Source of the DNA: Actinocatenispora sera
GTDB taxonomy: Bacteria > Actinomycetota > Actinomycetes > Mycobacteriales > Micromonosporaceae
Assembly (NCBI RefSeq): GCF_018324685.1
Contig: NZ_AP023354.1
Coordinates: forward strand, 1,922,001-1,986,000
Direction: 5' to 3'
Length of the DNA stretch: 64,000 bases
In this document: in pieces, positions 54,735-62,729 of the stretch
Numbering within the stretch: position 1 is the stretch's first letter
How the letters are laid out: the number at the start of each line of letters is the position of its first letter
Position numbers and translations under genes: made by a program
Notes under the pieces: model-generated
Seen by the model: the letters and a program-made list of their open reading frames with translations, nothing else
Database searches by the model: none
What the model was told of the DNA's origin: nothing

Positions 54735-54932
54735 ATGGCGATGACGTTGCGACTCACCGACGAAGAGACCAAGCAGTTGCAGGATGCTGCCGAGCGGGAG
54801 CACCTCTCGATGCAGGAGGTTGCCCGGCGGGCGATCCGCGAGTACGTCTCCCGCCGCACGCAGACGCGCGACGCGGCGTTGGCACGGATCGTCTCCGAGG
54901 ACGCGGAACTGCTCGACCGGCTCGCGCAGTGA
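54735..54932 (+). CDS. Ribbon-helix-helix antitoxin
   Basis: The 65-residue protein starts MAMTLRLTDEETKQLQDAAEREHLSMQEVARRAIREYV, a ribbon-helix-helix DNA-binding fold as in CopG/Phd-like antitoxins. The short charged C-terminal tail ([16 protein letters not shown]) should wrap the toxin. Its stop overlaps the toxin GTG by four bases, the usual coupling in such pairs. It most likely represses the operon through the palindrome just upstream. ATG at 54741 is an alternative start. Confidence 0.85.
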   Translation: MAMTLRLTDEETKQLQDAAEREHLSMQEVARRAIREYVSRRTQTRDAALARIVSEDAELLDRLAQ

Positions 54933-55312
54933 CCGACTACCTCGATCTCGCGGACCTGATCGCGGCCGCTCGCGCCTACCTCGGACGCGAACCCGAGGTG
55001 CGCGACTGGGGTCTGCTGGAGTCGGCGCTTGCCCGCCCCCGGGCCACTGTGTTCGGCGACGACGCGTACCCGCAGTTGCGCCAGAAGGCTGCGGCGTTGC
55101 TGCACTCGCTGGCGCGCAACCATGCGCTGATCGACGGAAACAAGCGACTCGCCTGGGTGTCCACCCGACTGTTCCTGATACTCAACGGCGCGGATGTCCG
55201 GGCGCCCAGCGTCGACGAGGGAGAGCGGCTCGTCGTGGCGATCGCGGCCGGTGAACTCGACGTCGAGAAGATCGCCGCGACGCTGTCGACCTGGGCGGTC
55301 CAGCCCGGCTGA
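54929..55312 (+). CDS. doc: Doc-type toxin of the Fic family
   Basis: The 127-residue protein is of Doc size and carries the Fic/Doc motif H65-A-L-I-D69-G70-N71-K72-R73 followed by LAWV. Doc proteins are kinases that phosphorylate elongation factor Tu and halt translation. The motif's G-N-K-R form is the Doc variety rather than the G-N-G-R of AMP-adding Fic enzymes. GTG at 54929 overlaps the antitoxin stop. All recognised catalytic positions are present, so the toxin is probably active. Confidence 0.88.
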   Translation: MTDYLDLADLIAAARAYLGREPEVRDWGLLESALARPRATVFGDDAYPQLRQKAAALLHSLARNHALIDGNKRLAWVSTRLFLILNGADVRAPSVDEGERLVVAIAAGELDVEKIAATLSTWAVQPG

Positions 55313-55338
55313 CCGAGGATTTCAACCTTTCCGTGCTC

Positions 55339-55381
55339 GTCAACCAAGGTTGACACCGTGGCCGTGTCAACGTAAGTTGAC
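55339..55381. promoter_or_regulatory. Twin palindromic operators over a leaderless promoter
   Basis: GTCAACCAAGGTTGAC (55339-55354) and GTCAACGTAAGTTGAC (55366-55381) share the form GTCAAC-N4-GTTGAC, 27 bases centre to centre. A consensus TTGACA (55350-55355) overlaps the first, and TAAGTT (55373-55378) within the second lies 17 bases on, six bases before the ATG at 55385. Confidence 0.7.
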
Positions 55382-55384
55382 GGT

Positions 55385-55606
55385 ATGGCTACTGGAGTGC
55401 AGCTGGCCGAGGCGGCTGGCAGCAAGGACCCGGCGATCGGCCTCCGGGCGGTACGAGCGCTGCGCGAGCTCGCCGAGCGCCTGGAGGCGCTGCAGGTGGC
55501 CGCGGCGCGCGAGGCGGGCTGGTCCTGGGAGTCGATCGCGGTGCTGCTCGGGGTCAGCAGGCAGGCCGTGCACAAGAAACACGCCAAGGGTCGAAAGGAT
55601 CGCTGA
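55385..55606 (+). CDS. Small helix-turn-helix protein
   Basis: The 73-residue protein has an amphipathic helix (residues about 18-43) and a helix-turn-helix at 47-66, [20 protein letters not shown], ending in a basic tail. It resembles the small HTH proteins that accompany stand-alone Clp N-domain proteins in actinobacteria. No ribosome-binding site precedes the ATG; a TTGACA/TAAGTT promoter places initiation at the start codon. The twin palindromes over that promoter make it a likely autoregulator. It ends three bases before the Clp N-domain gene. Confidence 0.8.
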   Translation: MATGVQLAEAAGSKDPAIGLRAVRALRELAERLEALQVAAAREAGWSWESIAVLLGVSRQAVHKKHAKGRKDR

Positions 55607-55608
55607 CG

Positions 55609-56160
55609 ATGTTCGAACGGTTCACCAAGGGCGCCCGCGCGGCCGTGGTCATGGCGCAGGAGGAGGCGCGGGCGTTGCGGCACGACCACGTCGGTACCGA
55701 GCACGTGCTGCTCGGCATCCTCGCCATCGACCGGGGCCCGGCCGCCGCCGCGCTCACCTCGCTCGGGGTCGCGTTCGAGCCGGCCCGGGTGTACGTGGCG
55801 GGGCTGGGACACGAGCACGACAACGCGCTGGACGCCGACGCGCTCGCCACCGTCGGCATCGACCTGGCCGAGGTCAGGCGGGCCGCCGAGGAGTCGTTCG
55901 GGCCGGGCGCGCTGGACCGGCCGACGAAGCCGTTCCAGGCCGGGCACATCCCGTTCGATCCGGCCGCGAAGAAGACGCTGGAGCTCGCCCTGCGGGAGGC
56001 GGTGCACCGGAAGGACACCGAGATCAACGACGGGCACATCCTGCTCGGCGTGATCCGGGCGGAGCCGAACCCGGCGACCGCGACGCTCCGGGCACTCGGC
56101 GTCGAACCCGACGCGGTACGCGAGGCGGTCGAGCGGGAAATGCCGCACCGGGCAGCGTGA
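55609..56160 (+). CDS. Stand-alone Clp N-domain protein
   Basis: The 183-residue protein consists only of two Clp_N repeats like the N-domain of ClpC, with no ATPase modules. Its start, [23 protein letters not shown], copies the ClpC start encoded at 21672; [14 protein letters not shown] and [10 protein letters not shown] are the repeat signatures, joined by [20 protein letters not shown]. Such a protein could bind the same adaptors or damaged (phospho-arginine-like) substrates as ClpC and so act as a decoy, adaptor or sensor. It is cotranscribed with the small HTH protein. ATG at 55609 has AAAGGA ten bases upstream. Confidence 0.88.
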   Translation: MFERFTKGARAAVVMAQEEARALRHDHVGTEHVLLGILAIDRGPAAAALTSLGVAFEPARVYVAGLGHEHDNALDADALATVGIDLAEVRRAAEESFGPGALDRPTKPFQAGHIPFDPAAKKTLELALREAVHRKDTEINDGHILLGVIRAEPNPATATLRALGVEPDAVREAVEREMPHRAA

Positions 56161-56207
56161 TCCTGCCCCTGCTGCGGTGGGTTCCCGAGCCGGGGCCGAC
56201 CGCGCGG

Positions 56208-56213
56208 TACCGT
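56208..56213 (+). promoter_or_regulatory. Leaderless -10 element of the cds1-like gene
   Basis: TACCGT at 56208-56213 is followed by six bases and GTG at 56220, without a ribosome-binding site. Confidence 0.4.
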
Positions 56214-56219
56214 CGCCGG

Positions 56220-57311
56220 GTGGAACAACTCGACCGGGGCAACGCCGCCCGCGGCTGGGTGGCGGACGCGGTGCGCAGGGTCGCCGCGGACGCCAACCGC
56301 AGCGCCGACACGCATCTGCTCGCCTTCCCGCTGCCGTTCGACTGGGGCATCGACCTGTACCTCAAGGACGAGTCGGTGCATCCGACCGGCTCGCTGAAGC
56401 ACCGGCTGGCCCGGTCGCTGTTCCTGTACGGGCTGTGCAACGGCTGGATCACCGAGGGCACCACGATCGTGGAGGCCTCGTCCGGTTCCACCGCGGTCAG
56501 CGAGGCGTACTTCGCCCGCATGCTCGGGCTGCCGTTCGTCGCGGTGATCCCGGCGACCACCAGCCCGGAGAAGATCGAACTGATCGAGTTCGCCGGCGGC
56601 CGGTGCCACCTGGTCGAGGACGCCTCCCGGGTGTACGACGAGGCGCGCACGCTGGCCGGCAAGCTCGGCGGCCACTTCATGGACCAGTTCACCTACGCCG
56701 AGCGGGCCACCGATTGGCGCGGCAACAACAACATCGCCGAGTCGATCTTCGAACAGCTGGCGCTGGAACGACACCCGATCCCGGAGTGGATCGTGGTCGG
56801 CGCCGGCACCGGCGGCACGTCCGCGACCATCGGCCGGTTCCTCCGGTACCGGCAGCACCCGACACGGCTCGCCGTGGTCGACGTGGAGAACTCGGCGTTC
56901 TACCAGGGCTGGGTCGACGACGACGCGGAGCACACGGTGTGCGCCGGCTCCCGGATCGAGGGCATCGGCCGGCCCCGGGTCGAACCGTCGTTCCTGCCCG
57001 GCGTGGTCGACCGGATGATGCGGGTGCCGGACGCGGCCTCGATCGCCGCGATGCGCGCGGCGGCCACGCTGCTCGGGCGGCGCGTCGGCGGCTCCACCGG
57101 TACCAACCTGTGCGGGGCGTTCGCGCTGATCGCCGAGCTGCGCGCGGCCGGCCGGACCGGCAGCGTGGTGACGCTGCTGTGCGACTCCGGCGACCGCTAC
57201 GCCGGCACGTACTACGACGACGACTGGCTGGCCGCGCAGCACCTGGACCCGGCACCGTACCTCGCCACCGTGGAACGCTTCCTCGCCACCGGCCACTGGC
57301 GCGAACCCTGA
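56220..57311 (+). CDS. cds1: PLP-dependent cysteine desulfhydrase, Cds1-like
   Basis: The 363-residue enzyme belongs to the cysteine synthase fold group and closely follows mycobacterial Cds1, which releases H2S, pyruvate and ammonia from cysteine. Signatures are [37 protein letters not shown] with PLP lysine 60, [12 protein letters not shown], a [18 protein letters not shown] phosphate loop, [12 protein letters not shown], and [14 protein letters not shown] at the C-terminus. The GTG start has only a leaderless promoter upstream. The product could influence redox balance and respiration. The name rests on similarity as I recall it. Confidence 0.82.
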   Translation: MEQLDRGNAARGWVADAVRRVAADANRSADTHLLAFPLPFDWGIDLYLKDESVHPTGSLKHRLARSLFLYGLCNGWITEGTTIVEASSGSTAVSEAYFARMLGLPFVAVIPATTSPEKIELIEFAGGRCHLVEDASRVYDEARTLAGKLGGHFMDQFTYAERATDWRGNNNIAESIFEQLALERHPIPEWIVVGAGTGGTSATIGRFLRYRQHPTRLAVVDVENSAFYQGWVDDDAEHTVCAGSRIEGIGRPRVEPSFLPGVVDRMMRVPDAASIAAMRAAATLLGRRVGGSTGTNLCGAFALIAELRAAGRTGSVVTLLCDSGDRYAGTYYDDDWLAAQHLDPAPYLATVERFLATGHWREP

Positions 57312-57374
57312 CCCACGCACCGCCCGCGCCACGGGGGCAACGCGACGTCACCCGATGATCGACGGTGTGCGGTC

Positions 57375-57998
57375 TCAGACGACCCGGTCGGCCAGGCCGG
57401 GGTAGTGGCGGACCAGCCCGTCCGGGTCGACCGTCAGCTCCGCGGCGAACGACCCGGACTGGTAGCGCACCTTGTCGTCGCCGATCGCCCGGTAGGTCTG
57501 CTCGCTCGGCAGTACGGTCAGCTCGGGCAGCAGCACCCAGGCCGCGGTGATCGTGTGCGGCACCGTGTCCGGCTCGTGCAGCAGCCCGAGCCGGCGCAGC
57601 GGCAGCATCGTGGTGAGTGGCGAGAACTGCAGGTCGACGTCGGTGGCCGGGGACAGCTCCTCCGGCAGCTCGGCGCCGGGCAGCGCCGCACCGGGCCGCC
57701 CGGCCCGGGCGAGCAGCTGGTCCAGCCGGCCCGACTCGTTCGCGGTGACCCGCCACCGACCGGCGGCGCGTTCCAGGCGCACCCGGCGCCGCCAACCGGC
57801 CCCTTCGGCCTCCACCTCGAGCATCCGGGTCGCCCACGTCTCGTCGGTGAGCAGCTGGAACTGGCACACGTACGGCACCGGGTCGGCGCTGATGATCGTG
57901 CCGCGGGCACGCAGCCCCTGGCTGTCGTCGTACAGCACGTGCTCGGTGCCGGTGGTGTCCAGCCGCCGCCACAGCGCCGACCTGCCCAGCGTCGCCAT
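57375..57998 (-). CDS. Putative glycolipid-binding family protein (DUF1089)
   Basis: The 207-residue protein matches the glycolipid-binding/DUF1089 family. It has ALWRRLDTTGTEHVLY and LRARGTIISADPVPYVCQFQLLTDETWATRMLEVEAEG, then the conserved DVDLQFSPLTTMLPLRRL and SEQTYRAIGDDKVRYQSGSFAAELTVDPDGLVRHYPGL. The fold is a beta-rich pseudo-barrel. The family name comes from distant structural similarity and no reaction is established. ATG at 57998 is chosen because the conserved domain starts there and GGCGAG lies just upstream. It converges with the cds1-like gene. Confidence 0.85.
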   Translation of the reverse strand: MATLGRSALWRRLDTTGTEHVLYDDSQGLRARGTIISADPVPYVCQFQLLTDETWATRMLEVEAEGAGWRRRVRLERAAGRWRVTANESGRLDQLLARAGRPGAALPGAELPEELSPATDVDLQFSPLTTMLPLRRLGLLHEPDTVPHTITAAWVLLPELTVLPSEQTYRAIGDDKVRYQSGSFAAELTVDPDGLVRHYPGLADRVV

Positions 57999-58119
57999 CT
58001 CGCCTCCCGTGTCAGCCACCTGCCGCGGTCGAGTCGCGGCACCCCGCCCGGGGCGACTCCCGACCAGCCTGCCACGGTGCCGGCCGGTTCGACGGTCCAC
58101 CGCTCGGCGTGTGCGCGGG

Positions 58120-61100
58120 TCAGGCCAGGATGACCCAGAGCGCCACGCCGATCAGTACCAGGAACACCACGCCGATCAGCAGAACCAGCATGGTGCGCCG
58201 GGTGGAGGTCTGCTGGTTCAGGTCGCCGGTGGCATCCGGCGGCGCGTTGCGCGGTCCGAGGATGCTGCCGGCCAGCGACCCGGTCGTCTCCAGCGGGTTC
58301 AGCGCGGGATAGCCGGGTGCCGCCGCACCGGGCGCACCCGCGGTGGTCGGTGGGCCGCCGGCGGGAGACGCACCCGCGGTGGTCGGTGGGCCGCCGGTGG
58401 GAGGCGCACCCGCGGTGGTCGGTGGGCCGCCGGCGGATGTCGGGGCACCGGCCGGATTCGACGCACCCGTGGTGGTCGGTGGGCCGCCGGCGGGTCCTGC
58501 CGCACCGGGTGCACCCACGGTCGGTTGGCCGGCGGAGCCGGTGCCGACCGGGGGGCCGAACGTGCCGGGTGCGGAGCGGTCGATGCCGCCGGGGCGGGCG
58601 GCGGCGCGGTCCGCGTCGGTCCACGGCCGGGGCGGCGGATCGGTCGCGTACCGCGGCTCACGTGCGCGATCGGATCCCGGCCGGGCGGCGTCGCCCGGTC
58701 CGGCGGTCTGCTCGGGCCAAGCGGCGTACCCGGATGCGGCGGCGCCGTGCCCGGGCGCGGCACCGGTGTACGGGTCCGGGGCCGGCCCCGGCTGCTGCCG
58801 GTGCGCGGCACCGGCGGGCTGGTCGTACTGCTGCTCGTGCCGACCCGGGGCGGCGGACCGGTACTCGTTCCGGTCGGGTGCCTGCGGGCGGTGTGCATCG
58901 GCCGCGGTGCGGTCGTGCTCGGCGGCGAGTTGGGCAGCGAAGCGTTGCGCGGGTGGCAGGCTGCCGGGCGGAGCCTCGGCCCCGTCACCCAGGAACGCGG
59001 GATTCTGCTGTCGGGGTGGGGCGCCCGGACCCCCCGGGCCGCCCCCACCGGTACCGCCACCCTCGCCGCCGTCCCGCCGCGCCTGCTCGCCGCCGGCCCG
59101 GTCCGAGCCGCGCCACCACGAACCGGCGTCCGGCGCGGCGCCGCTCGGCTCCGGCGGCGCCGAGTTGGGGTAGCGCGGATCGGCAGCGCCGTACGTACCG
59201 GGCTGGCCGCCGGCCGGCGGCTGCCCGCCGTACTGGCCGGGCGGGTACGCCTGGTCCTGCGGCGCCGCCGTCCCGCCGTACTGCCGGTCGGGCTGCTGCC
59301 CACCGCCGTAGACCCCGCCGTACTGCTGGTCGCCGGGCTGCTGGCCTGCACCGTACTGCTGGTCGCCGGGCCGGCCGCCGTGCTGGTCGTCCGGCGCACG
59401 GTACTGGCCCGCCTGGCTCGGTGGCGCGCCCGCCTGGCTCGCCGACCGGTACGGGCCGCCGCCCTGCGGCGCGCCGTACTGGCCCTGCTCGTGCGGGTCC
59501 GGCGCCCGGTAACCGCCCTGGTCCTGCGGCGCGGCGGCGAATCCGCTTTGGTCCTGCGGTGCGGGCGCGCCGTACGTGCCGCCGCCCTGCGGCGCGGCAC
59601 CGTAGGCACCCTGGTCCGGCGGTGCGGCACCGTACGTCCCGCCGCCCTGCGGTGCGGCACCGTAGGCACCTTGGTCCGGCGGCGCGGCACCGTAGGCACC
59701 TTGGTCCGGCGGCGCGGCACCGTAGGCACCCTGGTCCTGTGGTGCCGTGCCGTACGTCCCGCCGTCCTGCGGCGCGGCACCGTACGTTCCCGAGCCGGCG
59801 TTCGACGGCCCCGCTTCGTAGGACCCGGCGCCCTGCGGTGCGGCACCGTACGGGTCGGCGGCGGTCGGCCCGCCGTACCGGTCCTGCTGCGGATTCTGGG
59901 ACGGCTCGGCGGGGTTGCGCTGCGCCGGTGCGCCGGCCGGACCGGCACCGTTCGGGTCGGCCGGTGGCCAGCCGGGCTGCGCCGGCTGGGAGCCGCCCGC
60001 GGCGGCAGGGTCGCCGGCACCGGCCACGCCGTGCTCCCACCAGCCGTTGGCCCGCTGCGCGTCGGCACCGCCCTCCGCCGGCGTCGCCGCGGCGGGCTGT
60101 GCGGGGTTCGGCTCGCCGCCGGTGCCACCGTCCAGCAGCGCGGCGAGTTCGTCGGCGCTGATCCGGTTCGCGGCCGGCACCGTGGCCCGGCCCCGGGCGG
60201 CGACGACCGGCGGCACGTCGTCGCCCGGCCAGGGCGCGGCGGCCGGCGGCCAGGCGGCCGGCGGGCCGTCGTCGGCCGGCCGCGGCTCGTCGTCGCGCGC
60301 GTGCCGGGCCGCGCCGTCGCCGTACTCGACCGGTTCCGGCCTTGCCTGCCCGTAGCCGGCCTGCTCCGGTCGCGCCTGCTGGTAGCTGGGCTGTTCCGGC
60401 CGGGCCTGCTCGTAGCCAGACCGCTCCGGCCGGGCCTGCTCGTCACCGGGCTGCGCGTGCTCATGCCCGGCCTGCGCCTGCCCGTACTCGGGCTGCGCCG
60501 GCTGCTGGTGCCCGGGCGGCGGGCTCTGCTGGTACCCGGGCTGCTCGGGTGCGGCCGGCTCGGACCGCTGCTCGTGGCCGGATGCAGCGGCGGCCGGTTC
60601 GGCCGACGGAGCCGGCTCCTGCCAGGCGTCGGCGAACGCCGCCCACGGCGACCCGCCGTCCGCCGCCGGCGCGGCCGCGTCCGCTGGCGCGTACCGGTCG
60701 ACCGGTTCCTGGCCGGGTACCGCGAAGCCGCCCGATGCGGTGCCGGCCGCCTCGCCCGGCACGGGGTGCCCCGCGCCGCCGTCGGCTGGTGCGTACCGAT
60801 CGACCGGTTCCTGGCCGGGCATCGCGAAGCCGCCGCCACCGTCGGCCGGCGCGAACCGGTCCCCGGGTGCCTGCTCGGGCGTGCCGCCATCCGGCGCCGG
60901 CGCCTGCTCGCGCGGCGCGTAGCGGTCGACGGGCTCCTGCCCGGGTACGGCGAAGCCGCCCGGACCGTCCGCGGGCGCGTAGCGGTCGACGGGCTCCTGC
61001 CCGGGTACGGCGAAGCCGCCCGGCTGCGCTCCCTGGTCGGCCGGCGCGTACTGCGCGCTCTGGTCGGCCGGTGCGTACCGGTCGGCCGGCTCCTGGCCCG

Positions 61101-62460
61101 GCACCGCGAAGCTGCCCGCGCCGTCGGCCGGCGCGTACCGGTCCACGGGTTCCTGGCCGGGTACCGCGAAGTTGCCCGATGCGGTGCCGGCCGCCTCGCC
61201 CGGCGCCGGGTGCCCCGCGCCGCCGTCGGCCGGTGCGTACCGGTCGACCGGTTCCTGGCCGGGCATCGCGAAGCCGTCGGCCGGTCGGTCGGCGGACGCG
61301 TGCTCGGCCGGGGCCGGCTGTCCCCGGTCGCCGAACCAGTCGCGCTGGTCGTCGGCGGACTGGGCCTGCTCGGCCGGCTGGCTGTGCTGCCCGGCGGCCG
61401 GCTGCTCCGGCGGCGTCGGGTCGGACCACGCTGCCGGCTGGTCGGCGTTCGGCTGGCTGTCGCCGGCGGGCGCGGCGGCGGCCCACGGGTCCGGCGGCAG
61501 CTCGTCCGAGTCGTAACCGCCGAGGTCGGCCGGGGAATCGGGGGTCTCGGCCGGCACCGGCGCCGGCTCGTCCGGGCCGGGCGCGGCGCCGCCGACCCAC
61601 ACCGGCCCGTCCACCGGTGGCGGGGGCGGCTGGTACGGCTCGGGCAGCGCGGCGGCCTCGTCCACCTGCGGCTCGCCCCAGCCGGGCGGCGGTTCCGGCG
61701 GCTCGCCGTCCGCGCCGGGCTGCTGTCCCGGCTGGTCGCCGGCGTGCCGGCCGGCCTCGCCGGGGTACCGATCGGCCGGCGCGGCGTCGCCCGGCTCGGG
61801 CTGACCGCCCCAGCTCGACGCGGCCGGCTCGGCGGCCGGCGGTTCGCCCCACGACGTGCCCGCGCCGGGCTGACCGCCGGGCTGGGCCGGCGGTTCGCCC
61901 CAGGCGTCGGCGGAGCCACCGGGCTGCGCCGGCGGTTCGCCCCACGCGTCGGCCGGGCCGCCGGACTGGGCTGGCGGTTCGCGCCACGCGTCGGTCGGGC
62001 CGCCGGACTGGGCAGGCGATTCGCCCCGGGCATCCGGCTGTTCGCCCCAGGCCGGGGCTGCGGGGGCCGGTGGCGCACCCCACGGCGTGGACTCCGGCGG
62101 GATCTCCCGGCCGGCGGGCTGCTGCGGGTCGCCCCAAGGGTTGCTGCCCGCCGCGGGCGGCTCGCCCCACGGACCGTTGCCCGTCGGTGCCTGCGACTCG
62201 CCCCACGGACCGTTGCCCGTCGGTGCCTGCGACTCGCCCCACGGACCGTTGCCCGTCGGTGCCGGCGGCTCGCCCCACGGCCCACCAGCGGGAGCGCCCG
62301 GCTGGCCGGCGGGCGGCCAGGACGGCGGTTGCGCCGAGCCGGCGGGCGCCCGGTACTGGCCGGCAGCCGGTGGCTGGTCGACCGGCGTGCCGCAGCGCGG
62401 GCAGATGCCCACGGCCGGTGGCACGCGCTCACCGCACGTCGAACACGTCCGGTCTTCCAT
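58120..62460 (-). CDS. Giant repeat-rich, tail-anchored zinc-ribbon protein
   Basis: The 1446-residue protein has an N-terminal zinc ribbon, CSTCGERVPPAVGICPRCG (C-x2-C ... C-x2-C). About 1380 residues of low-complexity Pro/Ala/Gly/Gln/Asp sequence follow, and then a single C-terminal membrane segment (MLVLLIGVVFLVLIGVALWVILA). Repeat families run in order: GPWGE-x-QAPTGN units, DAWGEPPAQ-GG units, seven FA(V/M)PGQEP(V/A)DRYAP units, then QARPE, then about nine G-x-YGAAP(P/Q) units, then GGPPTTAGA units. There is no domain suggesting an enzyme. The N-terminus should face the cytoplasm with the tail in the membrane, a layout suited to a scaffold or condensate former. ATG at 62460 follows GGGAGGG. 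The 5' neighbour is a peptidoglycan hydrolase. Confidence 0.8.
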   Translation of the reverse strand: MEDRTCSTCGERVPPAVGICPRCGTPVDQPPAAGQYRAPAGSAQPPSWPPAGQPGAPAGGPWGEPPAPTGNGPWGESQAPTGNGPWGESQAPTGNGPWGEPPAAGSNPWGDPQQPAGREIPPESTPWGAPPAPAAPAWGEQPDARGESPAQSGGPTDAWREPPAQSGGPADAWGEPPAQPGGSADAWGEPPAQPGGQPGAGTSWGEPPAAEPAASSWGGQPEPGDAAPADRYPGEAGRHAGDQPGQQPGADGEPPEPPPGWGEPQVDEAAALPEPYQPPPPPVDGPVWVGGAAPGPDEPAPVPAETPDSPADLGGYDSDELPPDPWAAAAPAGDSQPNADQPAAWSDPTPPEQPAAGQHSQPAEQAQSADDQRDWFGDRGQPAPAEHASADRPADGFAMPGQEPVDRYAPADGGAGHPAPGEAAGTASGNFAVPGQEPVDRYAPADGAGSFAVPGQEPADRYAPADQSAQYAPADQGAQPGGFAVPGQEPVDRYAPADGPGGFAVPGQEPVDRYAPREQAPAPDGGTPEQAPGDRFAPADGGGGFAMPGQEPVDRYAPADGGAGHPVPGEAAGTASGGFAVPGQEPVDRYAPADAAAPAADGGSPWAAFADAWQEPAPSAEPAAAASGHEQRSEPAAPEQPGYQQSPPPGHQQPAQPEYGQAQAGHEHAQPGDEQARPERSGYEQARPEQPSYQQARPEQAGYGQARPEPVEYGDGAARHARDDEPRPADDGPPAAWPPAAAPWPGDDVPPVVAARGRATVPAANRISADELAALLDGGTGGEPNPAQPAAATPAEGGADAQRANGWWEHGVAGAGDPAAAGGSQPAQPGWPPADPNGAGPAGAPAQRNPAEPSQNPQQDRYGGPTAADPYGAAPQGAGSYEAGPSNAGSGTYGAAPQDGGTYGTAPQDQGAYGAAPPDQGAYGAAPPDQGAYGAAPQGGGTYGAAPPDQGAYGAAPQGGGTYGAPAPQDQSGFAAAPQDQGGYRAPDPHEQGQYGAPQGGGPYRSASQAGAPPSQAGQYRAPDDQHGGRPGDQQYGAGQQPGDQQYGGVYGGGQQPDRQYGGTAAPQDQAYPPGQYGGQPPAGGQPGTYGAADPRYPNSAPPEPSGAAPDAGSWWRGSDRAGGEQARRDGGEGGGTGGGGPGGPGAPPRQQNPAFLGDGAEAPPGSLPPAQRFAAQLAAEHDRTAADAHRPQAPDRNEYRSAAPGRHEQQYDQPAGAAHRQQPGPAPDPYTGAAPGHGAAASGYAAWPEQTAGPGDAARPGSDRAREPRYATDPPPRPWTDADRAAARPGGIDRSAPGTFGPPVGTGSAGQPTVGAPGAAGPAGGPPTTTGASNPAGAPTSAGGPPTTAGAPPTGGPPTTAGASPAGGPPTTAGAPGAAAPGYPALNPLETTGSLAGSILGPRNAPPDATGDLNQQTSTRRTMLVLLIGVVFLVLIGVALWVILA
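58338..58450. repeat. 36-base coding repeats near the 3' end of the giant gene
   Basis: Four imperfect copies containing GTGGTCGGTGGGCCGCCGG recur about every 36 bases. They encode the GGPPTTAGA units just before the membrane segment. Confidence 0.7.
59575..59770. repeat. 30-base coding repeats (YGAAP units)
   Basis: Copies containing GGCGCGGCACCGTAGGCACC recur every 30 bases or multiples of it, some of them identical. They encode ten-residue G-x-YGAAP-type units in the giant gene. Confidence 0.75.
60690..61285. repeat. PGQEPVDRYAP coding repeats with long identical blocks
   Basis: Seven units encode FA(V/M)PGQEP(V/A)DRYAP. A 50-base block is identical at 60914-60963 and 60974-61023, exactly 60 bases apart. 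A larger block of roughly 115 bases near 60713 recurs almost unchanged near 61154, indicating recent internal duplication. Confidence 0.8.
62175..62285. repeat. 36-base coding repeats (GPWGESQAPTGN units)
   Basis: Three to four copies containing CGCCCCACGGACCGTTGCCC recur every 36 bases and encode twelve-residue units near the N-terminus of the giant protein. Confidence 0.8.
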
Positions 62461-62729
62461 CGAGCCCTCCCAAGGCTTCCGGCAAACGCTCCGTTTCACG
62501 GTGCCATATCGCCGCGATCAGGCCCACGCTGCGCATGGCCCGTCGAAGGGAACGTCACGCTGCCCGGTCACCATCGACCCGGCCCCGTGAGCCTACGAGG
62601 CATCGGCGGCGCTCATTTGACAGGGACCACCCAGTTTGCCCACATCATGGGACCCGGCCGACCTCCCGCACGGACCGTACCGGTCGGGTACCGGCATGCA
62701 GTGTCCGGTGCGTTCAACGGTGGGGTGAT

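Noticed and set aside
58338-62285. Regular repeats that might suggest a CRISPR array
   Set aside because: Units are multiples of three, in frame with a coding sequence, imperfect, and have no unique spacers. No cas genes are present.
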